A stretch of 19,587 bases of DNA, taken from an uncultured Aliterella sp. Lineage in GTDB: Bacteria; Cyanobacteriota; Cyanobacteriia; Cyanobacteriales; Chroococcidiopsidaceae. How positions within the stretch are numbered: the first letter of the stretch is position 1; each line of letters opens with the position of its first letter. The notes under the pieces were generated by a model that did no database searches, was not told where the DNA came from, and saw only the letters and a program-made list of their open reading frames with translations. A program made the position numbers and the translations under genes. Positions 1 to 7,031 of this stretch are shown here, piece after piece. Location: contig CAJQOK010000104.1 of NCBI GenBank assembly GCA_905479905.1, positions 1 to 19,587 of the forward strand, given 5' to 3'.

Positions 1-1
1 A

Positions 2-802
2 AATAGCTATTGGAAGTTAGTCGCATATAGAGATTGCCTTAATCGGCTTAAAGTTTTGTTGAAACAAAATTTTAACTATATTGAATCAATGAGCCTTTTA
101 GCGGTTACTCGATACGTATTCGAGCTAACAGTGTGGGTAAAGCTTATACAGAAAGATGAGAAATATGGCTACTATTATTATCATGAGTTGATAACTGATA
201 AAAAAAACTATTTTAAAATGCTTAAGGAGCATTTTAATCATGAGATTGAGTTTCTTGAAGGTGTTGCTCGTGAAGAACAACAATTAGAGGATAGGCTATT
301 ACATGAAGCTCTAAAAATATCTGATTTAGAATTACAAAAAGAAGCTTTTTCACAACTCAACAGAAATATTGAACGAGAAATCGATGAGAAAGCTTCACGA
401 AAGTTTAGTATTTATAGTGAAGAAGCACAAACTAACGGTTATGTCTTTCAAGCTGATTTAATTAAAACTAAAATACTCCCAGATATTGAAAAATATATCT
501 CGGATTTAGAAACTGAAGACAACCAGTTTGATCATGACGATTCAACAAGTAAACGAATTCCACCTTATAAAAGATGGAATTGGAAAGATCAAGTAAAGTA
601 CGTAGATATGGAAGATGAATATAACTTCATTTATTCCTATACAAGCAAATTACTTCATGCTATTCCTATGAGCTTAACGACAAACCAGAAAAATTTAGAG
701 GTAAGTGAAGTAAGGATATTTCTTAAATATATTTATGTTCGCTTACTAGATGTCATTGAGATAACAAAACAGTTACTACTTACTAAGGAAACAAATAACT
801 GA
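2..802 (+). CDS. Hypothetical protein, 5' end outside the window
   Basis: I do not recognise this protein with certainty. The frame is open from the first complete codon at base 2 to the TGA at 800-802, giving at least 266 residues. An internal TTG at 56 is a poor start choice, because the codons before it read as coherent protein (YWKLVAYRDCLNRLKVLL) and run straight on. The true start is therefore probably left of the window. The protein is soluble and rich in charged and aromatic residues. An N-terminal block (RYVFELTVW) and a C-terminal block (YSYTSKLLHAIPMSL) faintly recall DUF5677-type proteins; that is a weak guess from memory. There is no signal peptide or membrane segment. Base composition is more AT-rich than in most neighbours, as often seen in accessory genes. 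The next gene on the same strand is 326 bases away, so co-transcription is uncertain. Confidence 0.75.
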   Translation, partial: NSYWKLVAYRDCLNRLKVLLKQNFNYIESMSLLAVTRYVFELTVWVKLIQKDEKYGYYYYHELITDKKNYFKMLKEHFNHEIEFLEGVAREEQQLEDRLLHEALKISDLELQKEAFSQLNRNIEREIDEKASRKFSIYSEEAQTNGYVFQADLIKTKILPDIEKYISDLETEDNQFDHDDSTSKRIPPYKRWNWKDQVKYVDMEDEYNFIYSYTSKLLHAIPMSLTTNQKNLEVSEVRIFLKYIYVRLLDVIEITKQLLLTKETNN

Positions 803-1128
803 TATGTAATAAAAACAGCCTACTACGTACGCTAGCACAGCGAATAAATATAAGCTGCCCGCAGGCGTAGTTGGTGAAGCTACTTGCCAGTGATTCGAGC
901 CTTTGAACTACTGATTTATTAGTAAAATAGATCTGACTTTCTTTTGGCTTTACATGACTGACAAAGCGCAATTAGAGAGCTAGAATAGGTTTAGATTAGT
1001 AACACTGCCTCATGGAAAGCTTAAGGTTAGGTGACTTTAGGTTGTTAGTAAAGTGTACCTATGAAAAATTTATAAGTATTTAGTATTAAGCCGATTTTAA
1101 CCCTTACTACAGATTTAATAAAACATCT
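803..1128. other. Gene-free stretch between two accessory genes
   Basis: I find no convincing gene here. A minus-strand open frame at 783-971 has no family signature and I take it as chance. The stretch has a short GC-rich patch near 856-870 (gcccgcaggcgtag), of the kind scattered between cyanobacterial genes. No strong hairpin, promoter pair or tandem repeat could be defended. It may carry the promoter of the HEPN-like gene that starts at 1129. Confidence 0.5.
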
Positions 1129-2094
1129 ATGTCCCTTTTAATTAATGCCATTGAGTCCATACAAGTAGGTATTGAAGATTATCTTACGAATGATAGCAAA
1201 AGATATTTGTCTGCTGTCAGAAATATTTTTGCTGGTGTACTTTTGCTCTATAAAGAGAAGTTAAGTCAATTATCCCCTTCCCATGATAAAGGGTTGTTAA
1301 TTAAGAAAGATATTAAACCTAGTTATGACAATGAGGGAAATTTAATTTTTGTTAGTAAGGGTAGGAGAACCGTAGATGTTCAAGAAATCAAAGAACATTT
1401 TAGTAGCCTAAACATAAAAGTTGACTGGAAAAAGTTTGATGAATTAAACCAACTTCGCAATGATATTGAGCATTATTATACAGATAAATCTCCTGATGCT
1501 ATTCGTGAGATTGTTGCCAAGTCTTTTATTATAGTTCGAGATTTCATTGGCGAACATTTAAAAGAGCAACCTCGTTTACTTCTTGGTGATAAATGCTGGC
1601 AAGCTTTACTGGAAACAGCAGACGTATATGCAGTAGAAGAGGAAGCTTGCATAAAATCGCTAGAGCAAATTGATTGGAAATATCAAACACTCAAAAATGC
1701 TTTGCGAGATATTAGGTGTCCAAGTTGTCACTCAAGTTTAGTAAAAGGCGAAGACCAGGATGGAGATGAATATAGTATATCTACTCCTTTGATTTGCATT
1801 TCTTGTGGAAAAGAATTTGATTTTGGAGATGTAGTAGAGCAATGTTTATCAGATAGTTTAGCTGCAGAAACTTATAGGGCAATGAAACATGGTGGTGAAG
1901 CGCTAATAGGCACTTGTCCAGGTTGTTGTCAAGATACCTATATGGTTGCTGAGGTGCAGTGTGCAGTATGTGATTATCAATTGGAGTATCTTGAATGCGA
2001 TATGTGCGGAACTTCTCTATCACTTGATGAGCAGAGCCTCGACGGGTTTTGCAGTTATTGTCAACACCAATGCGAAAGGATAATGGATGAGTAA
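1129..2094 (+). CDS. HEPN-like protein with three C-terminal zinc ribbons
   Basis: A 321-residue cytoplasmic protein in two parts. Residues 1-145 are helical and end with the run LNQLRNDIEHYYTDKSPDAI, which contains R110-x4-H115. The Rx4-6H pattern at the start of the last long helix is the hallmark of HEPN RNases in toxins, CRISPR-Cas and Abi systems. Residues 197-315 are cysteine-rich with three CxxC pairs of pairs: C197/C200 with C223/C226, C263/C266 with C278/C281, and C290/C293 with C308/C311. This looks like tandem zinc ribbons that could bind nucleic acid or protein. ATG at 1129 has no strong ribosome site. The HEPN reading comes from motif position and helical context, not from a search. 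If the catalytic pair is real, the protein may be a metal-independent RNase toxin or an RNA-binding regulator. No small antitoxin-like gene lies directly beside it. Confidence 0.8.
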   Translation: MSLLINAIESIQVGIEDYLTNDSKRYLSAVRNIFAGVLLLYKEKLSQLSPSHDKGLLIKKDIKPSYDNEGNLIFVSKGRRTVDVQEIKEHFSSLNIKVDWKKFDELNQLRNDIEHYYTDKSPDAIREIVAKSFIIVRDFIGEHLKEQPRLLLGDKCWQALLETADVYAVEEEACIKSLEQIDWKYQTLKNALRDIRCPSCHSSLVKGEDQDGDEYSISTPLICISCGKEFDFGDVVEQCLSDSLAAETYRAMKHGGEALIGTCPGCCQDTYMVAEVQCAVCDYQLEYLECDMCGTSLSLDEQSLDGFCSYCQHQCERIMDE

Positions 2095-2315
2095 AGTCAA
2101 TAAAATTTGCTCAAGAGTTTAGTCTTAGAGCCTGCGCGATGCGGCGGCAAAGGCATCGGTGTCAGTTGAAGTAGCGCGTAAGGTAATAGCAGTTCTGTAT
2201 TCAATTTGTGAGTGTACAACAGGGTTATCTGACTAGAAAAAAACCTAACAAAGCTGATAAAATTGTAAATGAAACCTTAAATGCCTACTAAAGTTTTTCG
2301 TATAAACATAAGGAA
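2095..2315. other. Intergenic spacer with a short GC-rich inverted repeat
   Basis: About 220 bases without a supported gene. A GC-rich patch holds the inverted repeat CGATGC (2137-2142) and GCATCG (2153-2158) around a 10-base loop. It lies 43 bases past the stop of the HEPN-like gene. It has no T-run after the stem, so it is at best a weak terminator and may be an interspersed cyanobacterial repeat. A 12-codon open frame at 2281-2319 overlaps the next start as ATGA, but I see no ribosome site for it. Confidence 0.35.
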
Positions 2316-2603
2316 ATGACCCACTACTTTCGTGAACCCAAGTCTTTCAGAGGCGTTAACTGTAAAGCTGTCCCTGGAGAAAGAGCCAGAAAAGCTTGCC
2401 GGGAATGGAACAAATTAGTGGGGCTGAGAAGTAAACTAAAAGGTGAGGGGCGTGTGGAAGAACTAGAGGCATTAGAGCGTCCTTACCTTGAATTATGGGA
2501 ATTTGAGAAACAGTTTTTTGCTCCGAAGAAAAAGGCAAAGCAAAAGAGAAAAGCTAGGAAACCCGACGCTTCAGCTATGCTAAAAGCTAAGGATAAACAG
2601 TAG
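2316..2603 (+). CDS. Small lysine-rich hypothetical protein
   Basis: A 95-residue protein that I do not recognise. Residues 1-70 are charged and helical (KACREWNKLVGLRSKLKGEG, then an acidic LEALERPYLELWEFE stretch). The last 27 residues are very basic (KKKAKQKRKARK), suggesting contact with nucleic acid. It has no signal peptide, membrane segment or cysteine pairs. The ATG at 2316 follows AGGA by only about two bases, too close for a standard ribosome site, so the start may be read by coupling or lie elsewhere. It stands about 47 bases before the nuclease-like gene on the same strand. The minus-strand open frames over this stretch look like shadows. The gene is plausible from its composition and length only. 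Confidence 0.5.
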   Translation: MTHYFREPKSFRGVNCKAVPGERARKACREWNKLVGLRSKLKGEGRVEELEALERPYLELWEFEKQFFAPKKKAKQKRKARKPDASAMLKAKDKQ

Positions 2604-2650
2604 CAAATGGACAAAAGGGTAAAGAATAGTAATTCGCCACAGTCGTCAGC

Positions 2651-3082
2651 ATGGGCAACAGAGACACCTTGCGTATCCGTCAGCCAGGTCAAGTGACAAC
2701 AATCCGGTTATCTTGCGTAAATGCCCCAAAGCGCGCTCAGAGTCCCTGGGGGCAGCAATCCACCTCTAGGCTTAAGCAGTTGCTACCTGCTGGTACGGCG
2801 GTACAAGTCCGCACTGTAACGCGAGATCGCTATGGCAGGACTGTAGCCGAATTGTATGTAGGCAAGCAATCAATTAATTGGCAAATGGTAAAGGAAGGAC
2901 AGGCTGTAGTTTATCGCCAATACCTCAGTGGATGTTCTGCCACCAAAGATCAATATTTGCAAGCAGAAGCTCAAGCGAAAAAACAACGGCTGGGCTTTTG
3001 GAGCCAGAAGTCGCCCGTTATGCCTTGGGATTATCGGAGGGGGAAGCGTAGTAGCAGGTTTAGTTTGGATCTCATAAAATAG
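2651..3082 (+). CDS. Staphylococcal-nuclease-fold protein, degenerate and leaderless
   Basis: The 143-residue frame matches the thermonuclease (SNase, OB-fold) family: DTLRI near residue 5, TIRLSCVNAP at 17-26, RDRYGRTVAEL at 58-68, VYRQYLSGC near 90 and a terminal PWDYRRG. In the family, Asp21, Arg35, Asp40, Glu43 and Arg87 bind calcium and cleave phosphodiesters. Here D5, R19 and R63 keep three of these, but Asp40 is N24 and Glu43, the presumed general base, is K27. Frame codons before the ATG (FATVVS, after a TAA at 2630) look like the family's mature N-terminus, so the ATG is probably an old internal valine and the export signal is gone. Activity is doubtful. It is either a pseudogene in decay or a binding-only derivative. 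It ends 185 bases before parA. Confidence 0.75.
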   Translation: MGNRDTLRIRQPGQVTTIRLSCVNAPKRAQSPWGQQSTSRLKQLLPAGTAVQVRTVTRDRYGRTVAELYVGKQSINWQMVKEGQAVVYRQYLSGCSATKDQYLQAEAQAKKQRLGFWSQKSPVMPWDYRRGKRSSRFSLDLIK

Positions 3083-3114
3083 CTAACGTGCATACTGATA
3101 ACTAAAATTGAGCA

Positions 3115-3160
3115 GCTAAATTTTAGCATCAATTACTTATAACAAGATTTCTCTTGTTAT
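3115..3160. promoter_or_regulatory. Inverted repeats upstream of parA
   Basis: Two symmetric elements lie in the 185-base space before parA. One is a 13-base pseudo-palindrome, GCTAAA-T-TTTAGC (3115-3127). The other is a perfect 9-base inverted repeat, ATAACAAGA (3139-3147) and TCTTGTTAT (3152-3160), around the loop TTTC. Both sit 105-150 bases before the ParA start and just upstream of an AT-rich -10-like box. ParA or ParB proteins often repress their own operon from such sites, and parS sites can also lie here. An operator or partition site is therefore likely but not shown. The second element could also fold as RNA, but it has no T-run to act as a terminator. Confidence 0.45.
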
Positions 3161-3184
3161 CCAAACATTAAAAAAATCTAACGC

Positions 3185-3213
3185 TCAGGCATTGAGTCCT
3201 TGCTTTATATAAT
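3185..3213 (+). promoter_or_regulatory. parA: Possible parAB promoter (-10 TATAAT)
   Basis: A perfect TATAAT at 3208-3213 lies 54 bases before the parA ATG. The matching -35 position at 17-base spacing (3185-3190, tcaggc) is poor, so this would be a weak or activator-dependent sigma70-type promoter. The AT-rich context makes a chance match possible. Confidence 0.35.
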
Positions 3214-3267
3214 AAAATCACTCAAACTATGTATGCTTTAATTAACCAGTTTCAAATAAAAATCTAG

Positions 3268-4023
3268 ATGAGCCGAATCATCGCAGTCTTTAACCAGGCG
3301 GGAGGTGTTGCTAAAACTACCCTTACTCAAAACCTGGGCTACCACCTAGCACAACTCGGTCATCGCGTCTTGCTTATTGACATAGACCCTCAAGCCAGCT
3401 TAACCATTTTTATGGGCTTGGTTCCACGAGAAATACACCAAACTGTTCATAGTGCCATTGTGGATGAACAACCCCTACCGATTCATAAGGCAATTCATGG
3501 CATGGATTTAGCTCCTGCCAATATTTCTCTCAGTACGGCAGAAATGCAATTAGTTAGTGCTTACCTGCGCGATTTCCGTCTAAAAGAAGCCATCGAACCA
3601 ATTGAATCAGGTTACGATTTTATTTTAATAGATTGCCCTCCTAGCCTAGGCTTGTTAAGTTATCTTTCACTTGTAGCCGCTACTCATGTTCTTGTGCCTC
3701 TAGAAACTCATTTCAAAGCCTTTGAAGGAACAAGCGAATTATTGAGAACCGTCGCTAAAGTTCGTAGCAAAGTTAACCGCAAGCTGCAAATAGCCGGGTT
3801 TGTACCCACTAAATATGACAGTCGTAATTCCCAAGACACTCGTACTTTAACAGCCATTACCGAACAACTAGCAAGTGCCGGAACAGTCTTTGCCCCGATT
3901 CCTCGTTCTACTACTTTTGTTGATGCGTCAGAAGAACGAATGCCTCTTGCAGTGTACGAGCCGAAGCATTCATCCGTCGCCATCTTGAAAAAAATAGCCA
4001 TTAGCTTACAATCCTTAAAATGA
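3268..4023 (+). CDS. parA: ParA-family partition ATPase
   Basis: A 251-residue ParA/MinD-family P-loop ATPase that drives plasmid segregation with ParB. Visible motifs are the N-terminal Walker A region AGGVAKTT (residues 11-18), Walker A' LLIDIDPQASL near 36-46, and the Walker B-like FILIDCPPSLGLLS. The deviant Walker A of the family is normally KGGxxK[T/S]. Here the first, signature lysine is alanine, while the P-loop lysine is kept. There is no N-terminal HTH extension, so this is the short (type Ib-like) form rather than the P1 type. It starts at ATG 3268. Its TGA overlaps the parB ATG as ATGA (4020-4023), which suggests translational coupling and a fixed ratio of the two products. Confidence 0.93.
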   Translation: MSRIIAVFNQAGGVAKTTLTQNLGYHLAQLGHRVLLIDIDPQASLTIFMGLVPREIHQTVHSAIVDEQPLPIHKAIHGMDLAPANISLSTAEMQLVSAYLRDFRLKEAIEPIESGYDFILIDCPPSLGLLSYLSLVAATHVLVPLETHFKAFEGTSELLRTVAKVRSKVNRKLQIAGFVPTKYDSRNSQDTRTLTAITEQLASAGTVFAPIPRSTTFVDASEERMPLAVYEPKHSSVAILKKIAISLQSLK

Positions 4024-5111
4024 GACGTACAAAAGCAAGCCTTCCCCTCAAAAGCAAAATTGAAGTACCTTGGGACACTATTGGTATCAATAATGCTGAT
4101 TCTTCCCAGACTATTCCTTTAGACCAGATTTCTCTGCTACCGAATCAACCACGTCGTTACTTCGATTCCGAGGCATTAAAACAGTTAATTGAATCCGTCA
4201 GACAGCATGGCATCCTCCAACCTGTATTGGTACGTCCTCTTGATGGAGAAAAATATGAATTAGTAGCAGGAGAGCGCCGCTATCGTGCTGCCAAAGAGAT
4301 TGGGCTGAAAGTTGTTCCTGTCGTTGTCAGGGAATTAGACGATAACGCAGCCTTTCAAATGGCGCTTACAGAGAACTTACTTCGAGAAGACCTCAATCCA
4401 GTTGAAGAAACTGAAAGTATCCTGCAACTGCTGGCTCTCAAAACAGGTATAAGCGTTCAGGGCATTCCACCACTAATGCGCCGCCTACAACACAAACGCA
4501 AAGAAGCAGCTAATTCCTCAAATAACGTTATTGAAAAAATAGAGGTAGACTCAGAGCGAACTGATAATCAGGAAATTCTCAACGAGGAAGATGAGAAATT
4601 AGGTTCTTCCAATAACGTTATTGGAAAGGATAAGAATGATAAGCAGTCGGCTTTAAATCAAGTAAATCCAGAATTAAAAATCGTTGAGGAAGTATTTGAA
4701 AAATTAGGCTTAATGACTTGGGAATCATTTGCAAACAACCGATTGCCACTGCTAAACCTCCCAGAAGACATCCTTGAGGCACTACGAAAAGGCTCCCTTG
4801 AGTACACTAAAGCTAGAGCGATTGCTCAGATTCAGAATACTTTGGAGCGCGTTGCCTTTTTAGAACAAGCTATTGCCCAAAACTGGTCTTTAAACGAAAT
4901 CAAACAGCGTATCAGTAAGAACAAAACTCTAATCCATGACCCTCAAGCGGAGTCTAACGATTATAAAGAGCGTTTCACTGCTGTAACTACCAAACTAAAA
5001 AAGTCGCATATTTGGTCAGATCCGAAGAAGCGCAAGCAAATAGAAAAACTACTTGCACAACTTGAAACACTGACAAATGGTGAAACTTTACACACCAAAA
5101 CTAGGATGTAG
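4020..5111 (+). CDS. parB: ParB/Spo0J-family partition protein
   Basis: A 363-residue ParB that binds a centromere site and partners ParA. The N-terminal ParB/Srx (CTPase) domain spans about residues 30-135, with PNQPRRYF (41-48), GERRYRA (84-90) and TENLLREDLNPVE (117-129). The DNA-binding helical region follows but is split by a polar, charged linker of about 65 residues (about 157-220). That linker contains two near-identical peptides, SSNNVIEK and SSNNVIGK, 30 residues apart. The helical region then resumes (LPLLNLPEDILEALRKGSLE) and ends in a coiled, basic tail. The linker DNA holds two palindromes, listed separately. The start overlaps the end of parA by four bases. The family is certain; the partition site it binds is not known from sequence. 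Confidence 0.93.
   Translation: MRRTKASLPLKSKIEVPWDTIGINNADSSQTIPLDQISLLPNQPRRYFDSEALKQLIESVRQHGILQPVLVRPLDGEKYELVAGERRYRAAKEIGLKVVPVVVRELDDNAAFQMALTENLLREDLNPVEETESILQLLALKTGISVQGIPPLMRRLQHKRKEAANSSNNVIEKIEVDSERTDNQEILNEEDEKLGSSNNVIGKDKNDKQSALNQVNPELKIVEEVFEKLGLMTWESFANNRLPLLNLPEDILEALRKGSLEYTKARAIAQIQNTLERVAFLEQAIAQNWSLNEIKQRISKNKTLIHDPQAESNDYKERFTAVTTKLKKSHIWSDPKKRKQIEKLLAQLETLTNGETLHTKTRM
4521..4532. repeat. AATAACGTTATT palindrome inside parB, copy 1
   Basis: A perfect 12-base palindrome inside the parB linker codons. Copy 2 lies exactly 90 bases (30 codons) downstream. Symmetry stops at once on both sides, though the left flank (TTCCTCA) resembles that of copy 2. It may be a ParB-binding half of the partition site, or may only reflect an old in-frame duplication. 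Confidence 0.6.
4607..4626. repeat. Perfect 20-base palindrome inside parB, copy 2
   Basis: TTCCAATAACGTTATTGGAA is its own reverse complement over all 20 bases. It lies in the parB linker and shares the 12-base core AATAACGTTATT with copy 1. It differs from the chromosomal parS consensus (TGTTTCACGTGAAACA) but has the same size and symmetry. I found no further copy of the core in the window by eye. Candidate parS-like site. Confidence 0.6.
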
Positions 5112-5738
5112 ATGGCAAAAGGCTCAAGTAGAATGGCATTAATTTAAGCTATAATGACTAATTTTCCAACATTTATAAGCTTTTAGGGATGGGAAAAAGC
5201 CAAAGTATGTATTGAAAAAGTTTAAAATGCTCCAAAGGCGGAGTCTAAGTAGTTGATTTGCTTAAGTTCTTACTGTTATACAAAAGCTATACCTTAACTT
5301 AGTGTCATTTCGCTACACTTTTGTGCTTAATGAAACACTGCCCATGTAAGGTACATCCAAACCTCTCTCATTCAGCATCTCTGCTCTTTAGCGGTATGGA
5401 AGTGGATAACCTAGATATTCCCAGACACAATGCATGATGATTTCGGACTGATAGTATCGCCAAGTATAGCATTACTTCTTAGAGTGAGACCTTACATAGT
5501 GTAGTGGTAAACATATCAAGTAGGTAAATATTAAAGTATTTATTAAATGTTTATTCTTCTACTTGCTGTTCAAATTAGTCTAAAAGACCTTTAATATATT
5601 AATATCAATTTAATTAGAGAAATTTTTAGAAAAACACGATTCTCAGTCTTCTTAATTGCTCTAGGTAGGGGAGCATAGTCGTTCGGAAAAACAGTGTTTT
5701 CGTACAGTCCTATATGTTATTGTGACTGGTTTATAACT
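5112..5738. other. Gene-free region between parB and the glycosyltransferase
   Basis: About 630 AT-rich bases without a supported gene. It holds a weak stem GCTTTT (5179-5184) and AAAAGC (5195-5200) about 70 bases after parB, which lacks a proper T-run. It also holds a long-range inverted repeat at 5313-5504, listed separately, and an AT-rich tail (5560-5640) likely to contain the promoter of the downstream cluster. A GTG-start extension of the next gene from 5694 is possible but not favoured. No iterons or origin repeats were seen. Confidence 0.5.
5313..5504. repeat. Long-range imperfect inverted repeat
   Basis: CTACACT (5313-5319) and ATGTAAGGT (5344-5352) on the left match, in reverse complement and in order, AGTGTAG (5498-5504) and ACCTTACAT (5489-5497) on the right. 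The left arm has 24 extra bases between its two blocks. A second ACACT (5335-5339) offers another pairing with AGTGT. The whole element spans about 190 bases without coding potential. It could be a decayed miniature transposon (MITE-like) or a long hairpin. No target duplication could be identified. Confidence 0.35.
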
Positions 5739-7022
5739 ATGACTCATTTCGGCATTATTTGTCCAATGACAGATGGTCACATGAATCCGATGACTACGTT
5801 AGGGCGTGAATTGCAACGTCGTGGACACCGTATTACTTTATTTGGGTTCCTTGATGCTCAGGCGAAAACTATAGCAGCAGGATTAGAATTTTGGTCGATC
5901 GCCCAGTCCGAATATCCTTCAGGAATAACTGCAAAGTCCTTAGAAACCTTAGCCCATTTGAACGGGTATGCTGCGTTGCAGTACACAATTGACTTAATGA
6001 GAGAAGGGGCAGATGTGCTACTTCGTTTTGTCCCAGAAGCTATCAGACTATCTGGGGTAGAAGCATTGCTGGTAGACCAAACTACGATAGAGGGTGAGAC
6101 TATTGCTGAACACTTGGATATTCCGTTTATAACTGTATGCAATGCTTTAGTAGTTAATCCAGAAGCGAATGTTCCACCTCATTTTACCTCTTGGAGCTAT
6201 AAGCCAGCATGGTGGGCGCGTTTACGTAATCAGGCAGGATACTCTTTATTAAACCGATTTGCGCGACCAATTACGCAGGTTTTAGATGAGTATCGCCAAA
6301 AGTGGAATTTATCTCTTTATTCACAGTCACCTGATAAAGACAGTTTCTCTAAACTCGCTCAAATAAGTCAACAGCCAGTTGAATTTGAGTTTCCAAGGAA
6401 ACAGTTGCCCAAGTGTTTTCATTTTACCGGACCTTATCATAACTTAACTGGTCTGGAAGTTAGTTCTTTTCCCTTTGAAAAATTAACTGGGCAACCACTG
6501 ATTTATGCCTCATTAGGGACATTGCAAAATCGCCAGCAAGATACTTTCTATTGCATTGCTGATGCTTGTGTAGGAATGGATGCTCAATTAGTGATCTCTC
6601 TTGGTGGTGCGCTCGACCCAGAAGCACTGCCGAATTTACCTGGAAAGCCTTTGATCGTAAAATATGCACCGCAATTGCAACTACTTAAAAAAGCCAGCCT
6701 TACTATTACCCATGCAGGATTAAATACAGTCTTAGAATCCTTAAGTAACAATGTACCTATGGTGGCAATTCCAATTGCTAATGACCAGCCAGGGGTAGCA
6801 GCACGTTTAGCTTGGGTAGGAGCAGGGGAATTTATACCATTTTCACGATTAAGTGTCCCTAAACTAAAAGCTGCTATTAAACAGGTACTAACAAACGATT
6901 GTTACAAATACAATACATCTAAACTACAGGCGGCTATCCAGCGCTCTGGGGGAGTCAGTCGCGCTGCCGACATAGTAGAGCAAGCTGTATTTACAGGGAA
7001 GCCTGTACTTTCTCACCTGTAA
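5739..7022 (+). CDS. GT1-family (UGT/MGT-like) glycosyltransferase
   Basis: A 427-residue glycosyltransferase of the UGT/macrolide/zeaxanthin glucosyltransferase type (GT-B fold, inverting). The N-terminal acceptor domain starts MTHFGIICPMTDGHMNPM, with the glycine-rich loop and the H14 expected for the catalytic base. The C-terminal nucleotide-sugar domain has THAGLNTVLESL (H325) and the donor loop PIANDQPGVAARL (D349/Q350). I choose ATG 5739 because the family N-terminus begins there. A GTG at 5694 would add 15 unrelated residues. It has no signal peptide, so it acts in the cytoplasm on a lipid, carotenoid or protein acceptor. Only nine bases separate it from the exoprotein gene, so the two are probably co-transcribed. 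The natural acceptor cannot be read from sequence. Confidence 0.9.
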   Translation: MTHFGIICPMTDGHMNPMTTLGRELQRRGHRITLFGFLDAQAKTIAAGLEFWSIAQSEYPSGITAKSLETLAHLNGYAALQYTIDLMREGADVLLRFVPEAIRLSGVEALLVDQTTIEGETIAEHLDIPFITVCNALVVNPEANVPPHFTSWSYKPAWWARLRNQAGYSLLNRFARPITQVLDEYRQKWNLSLYSQSPDKDSFSKLAQISQQPVEFEFPRKQLPKCFHFTGPYHNLTGLEVSSFPFEKLTGQPLIYASLGTLQNRQQDTFYCIADACVGMDAQLVISLGGALDPEALPNLPGKPLIVKYAPQLQLLKKASLTITHAGLNTVLESLSNNVPMVAIPIANDQPGVAARLAWVGAGEFIPFSRLSVPKLKAAIKQVLTNDCYKYNTSKLQAAIQRSGGVSRAADIVEQAVFTGKPVLSHL

Positions 7023-7031
7023 ATAATCTCG

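Noticed and set aside
56..58. TTG start for the first gene
   Set aside because: The same frame is open and protein-like back to base 2, so the start is more likely left of the window.
783..971. Minus-strand open frame of 62 codons after the first gene
   Set aside because: It overlaps the end of the first gene, has no ribosome site, no recognisable motif and a random-looking composition.
2281..2319. 12-codon frame overlapping the start of the small lysine-rich gene as ATGA
   Set aside because: It could be a coupling leader, but no ribosome site is visible and its length is within chance.
3708..4001. Minus-strand open frame of 97 codons within parA
   Set aside because: Shadow of parA. It has no motif or upstream signal, while the parA frame shows clear conserved motifs.
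5694..5738. GTG start adding 15 residues to the glycosyltransferase
   Set aside because: The family N-terminus (MTHFGIICP) begins exactly at ATG 5739, and the extra residues have no family support.
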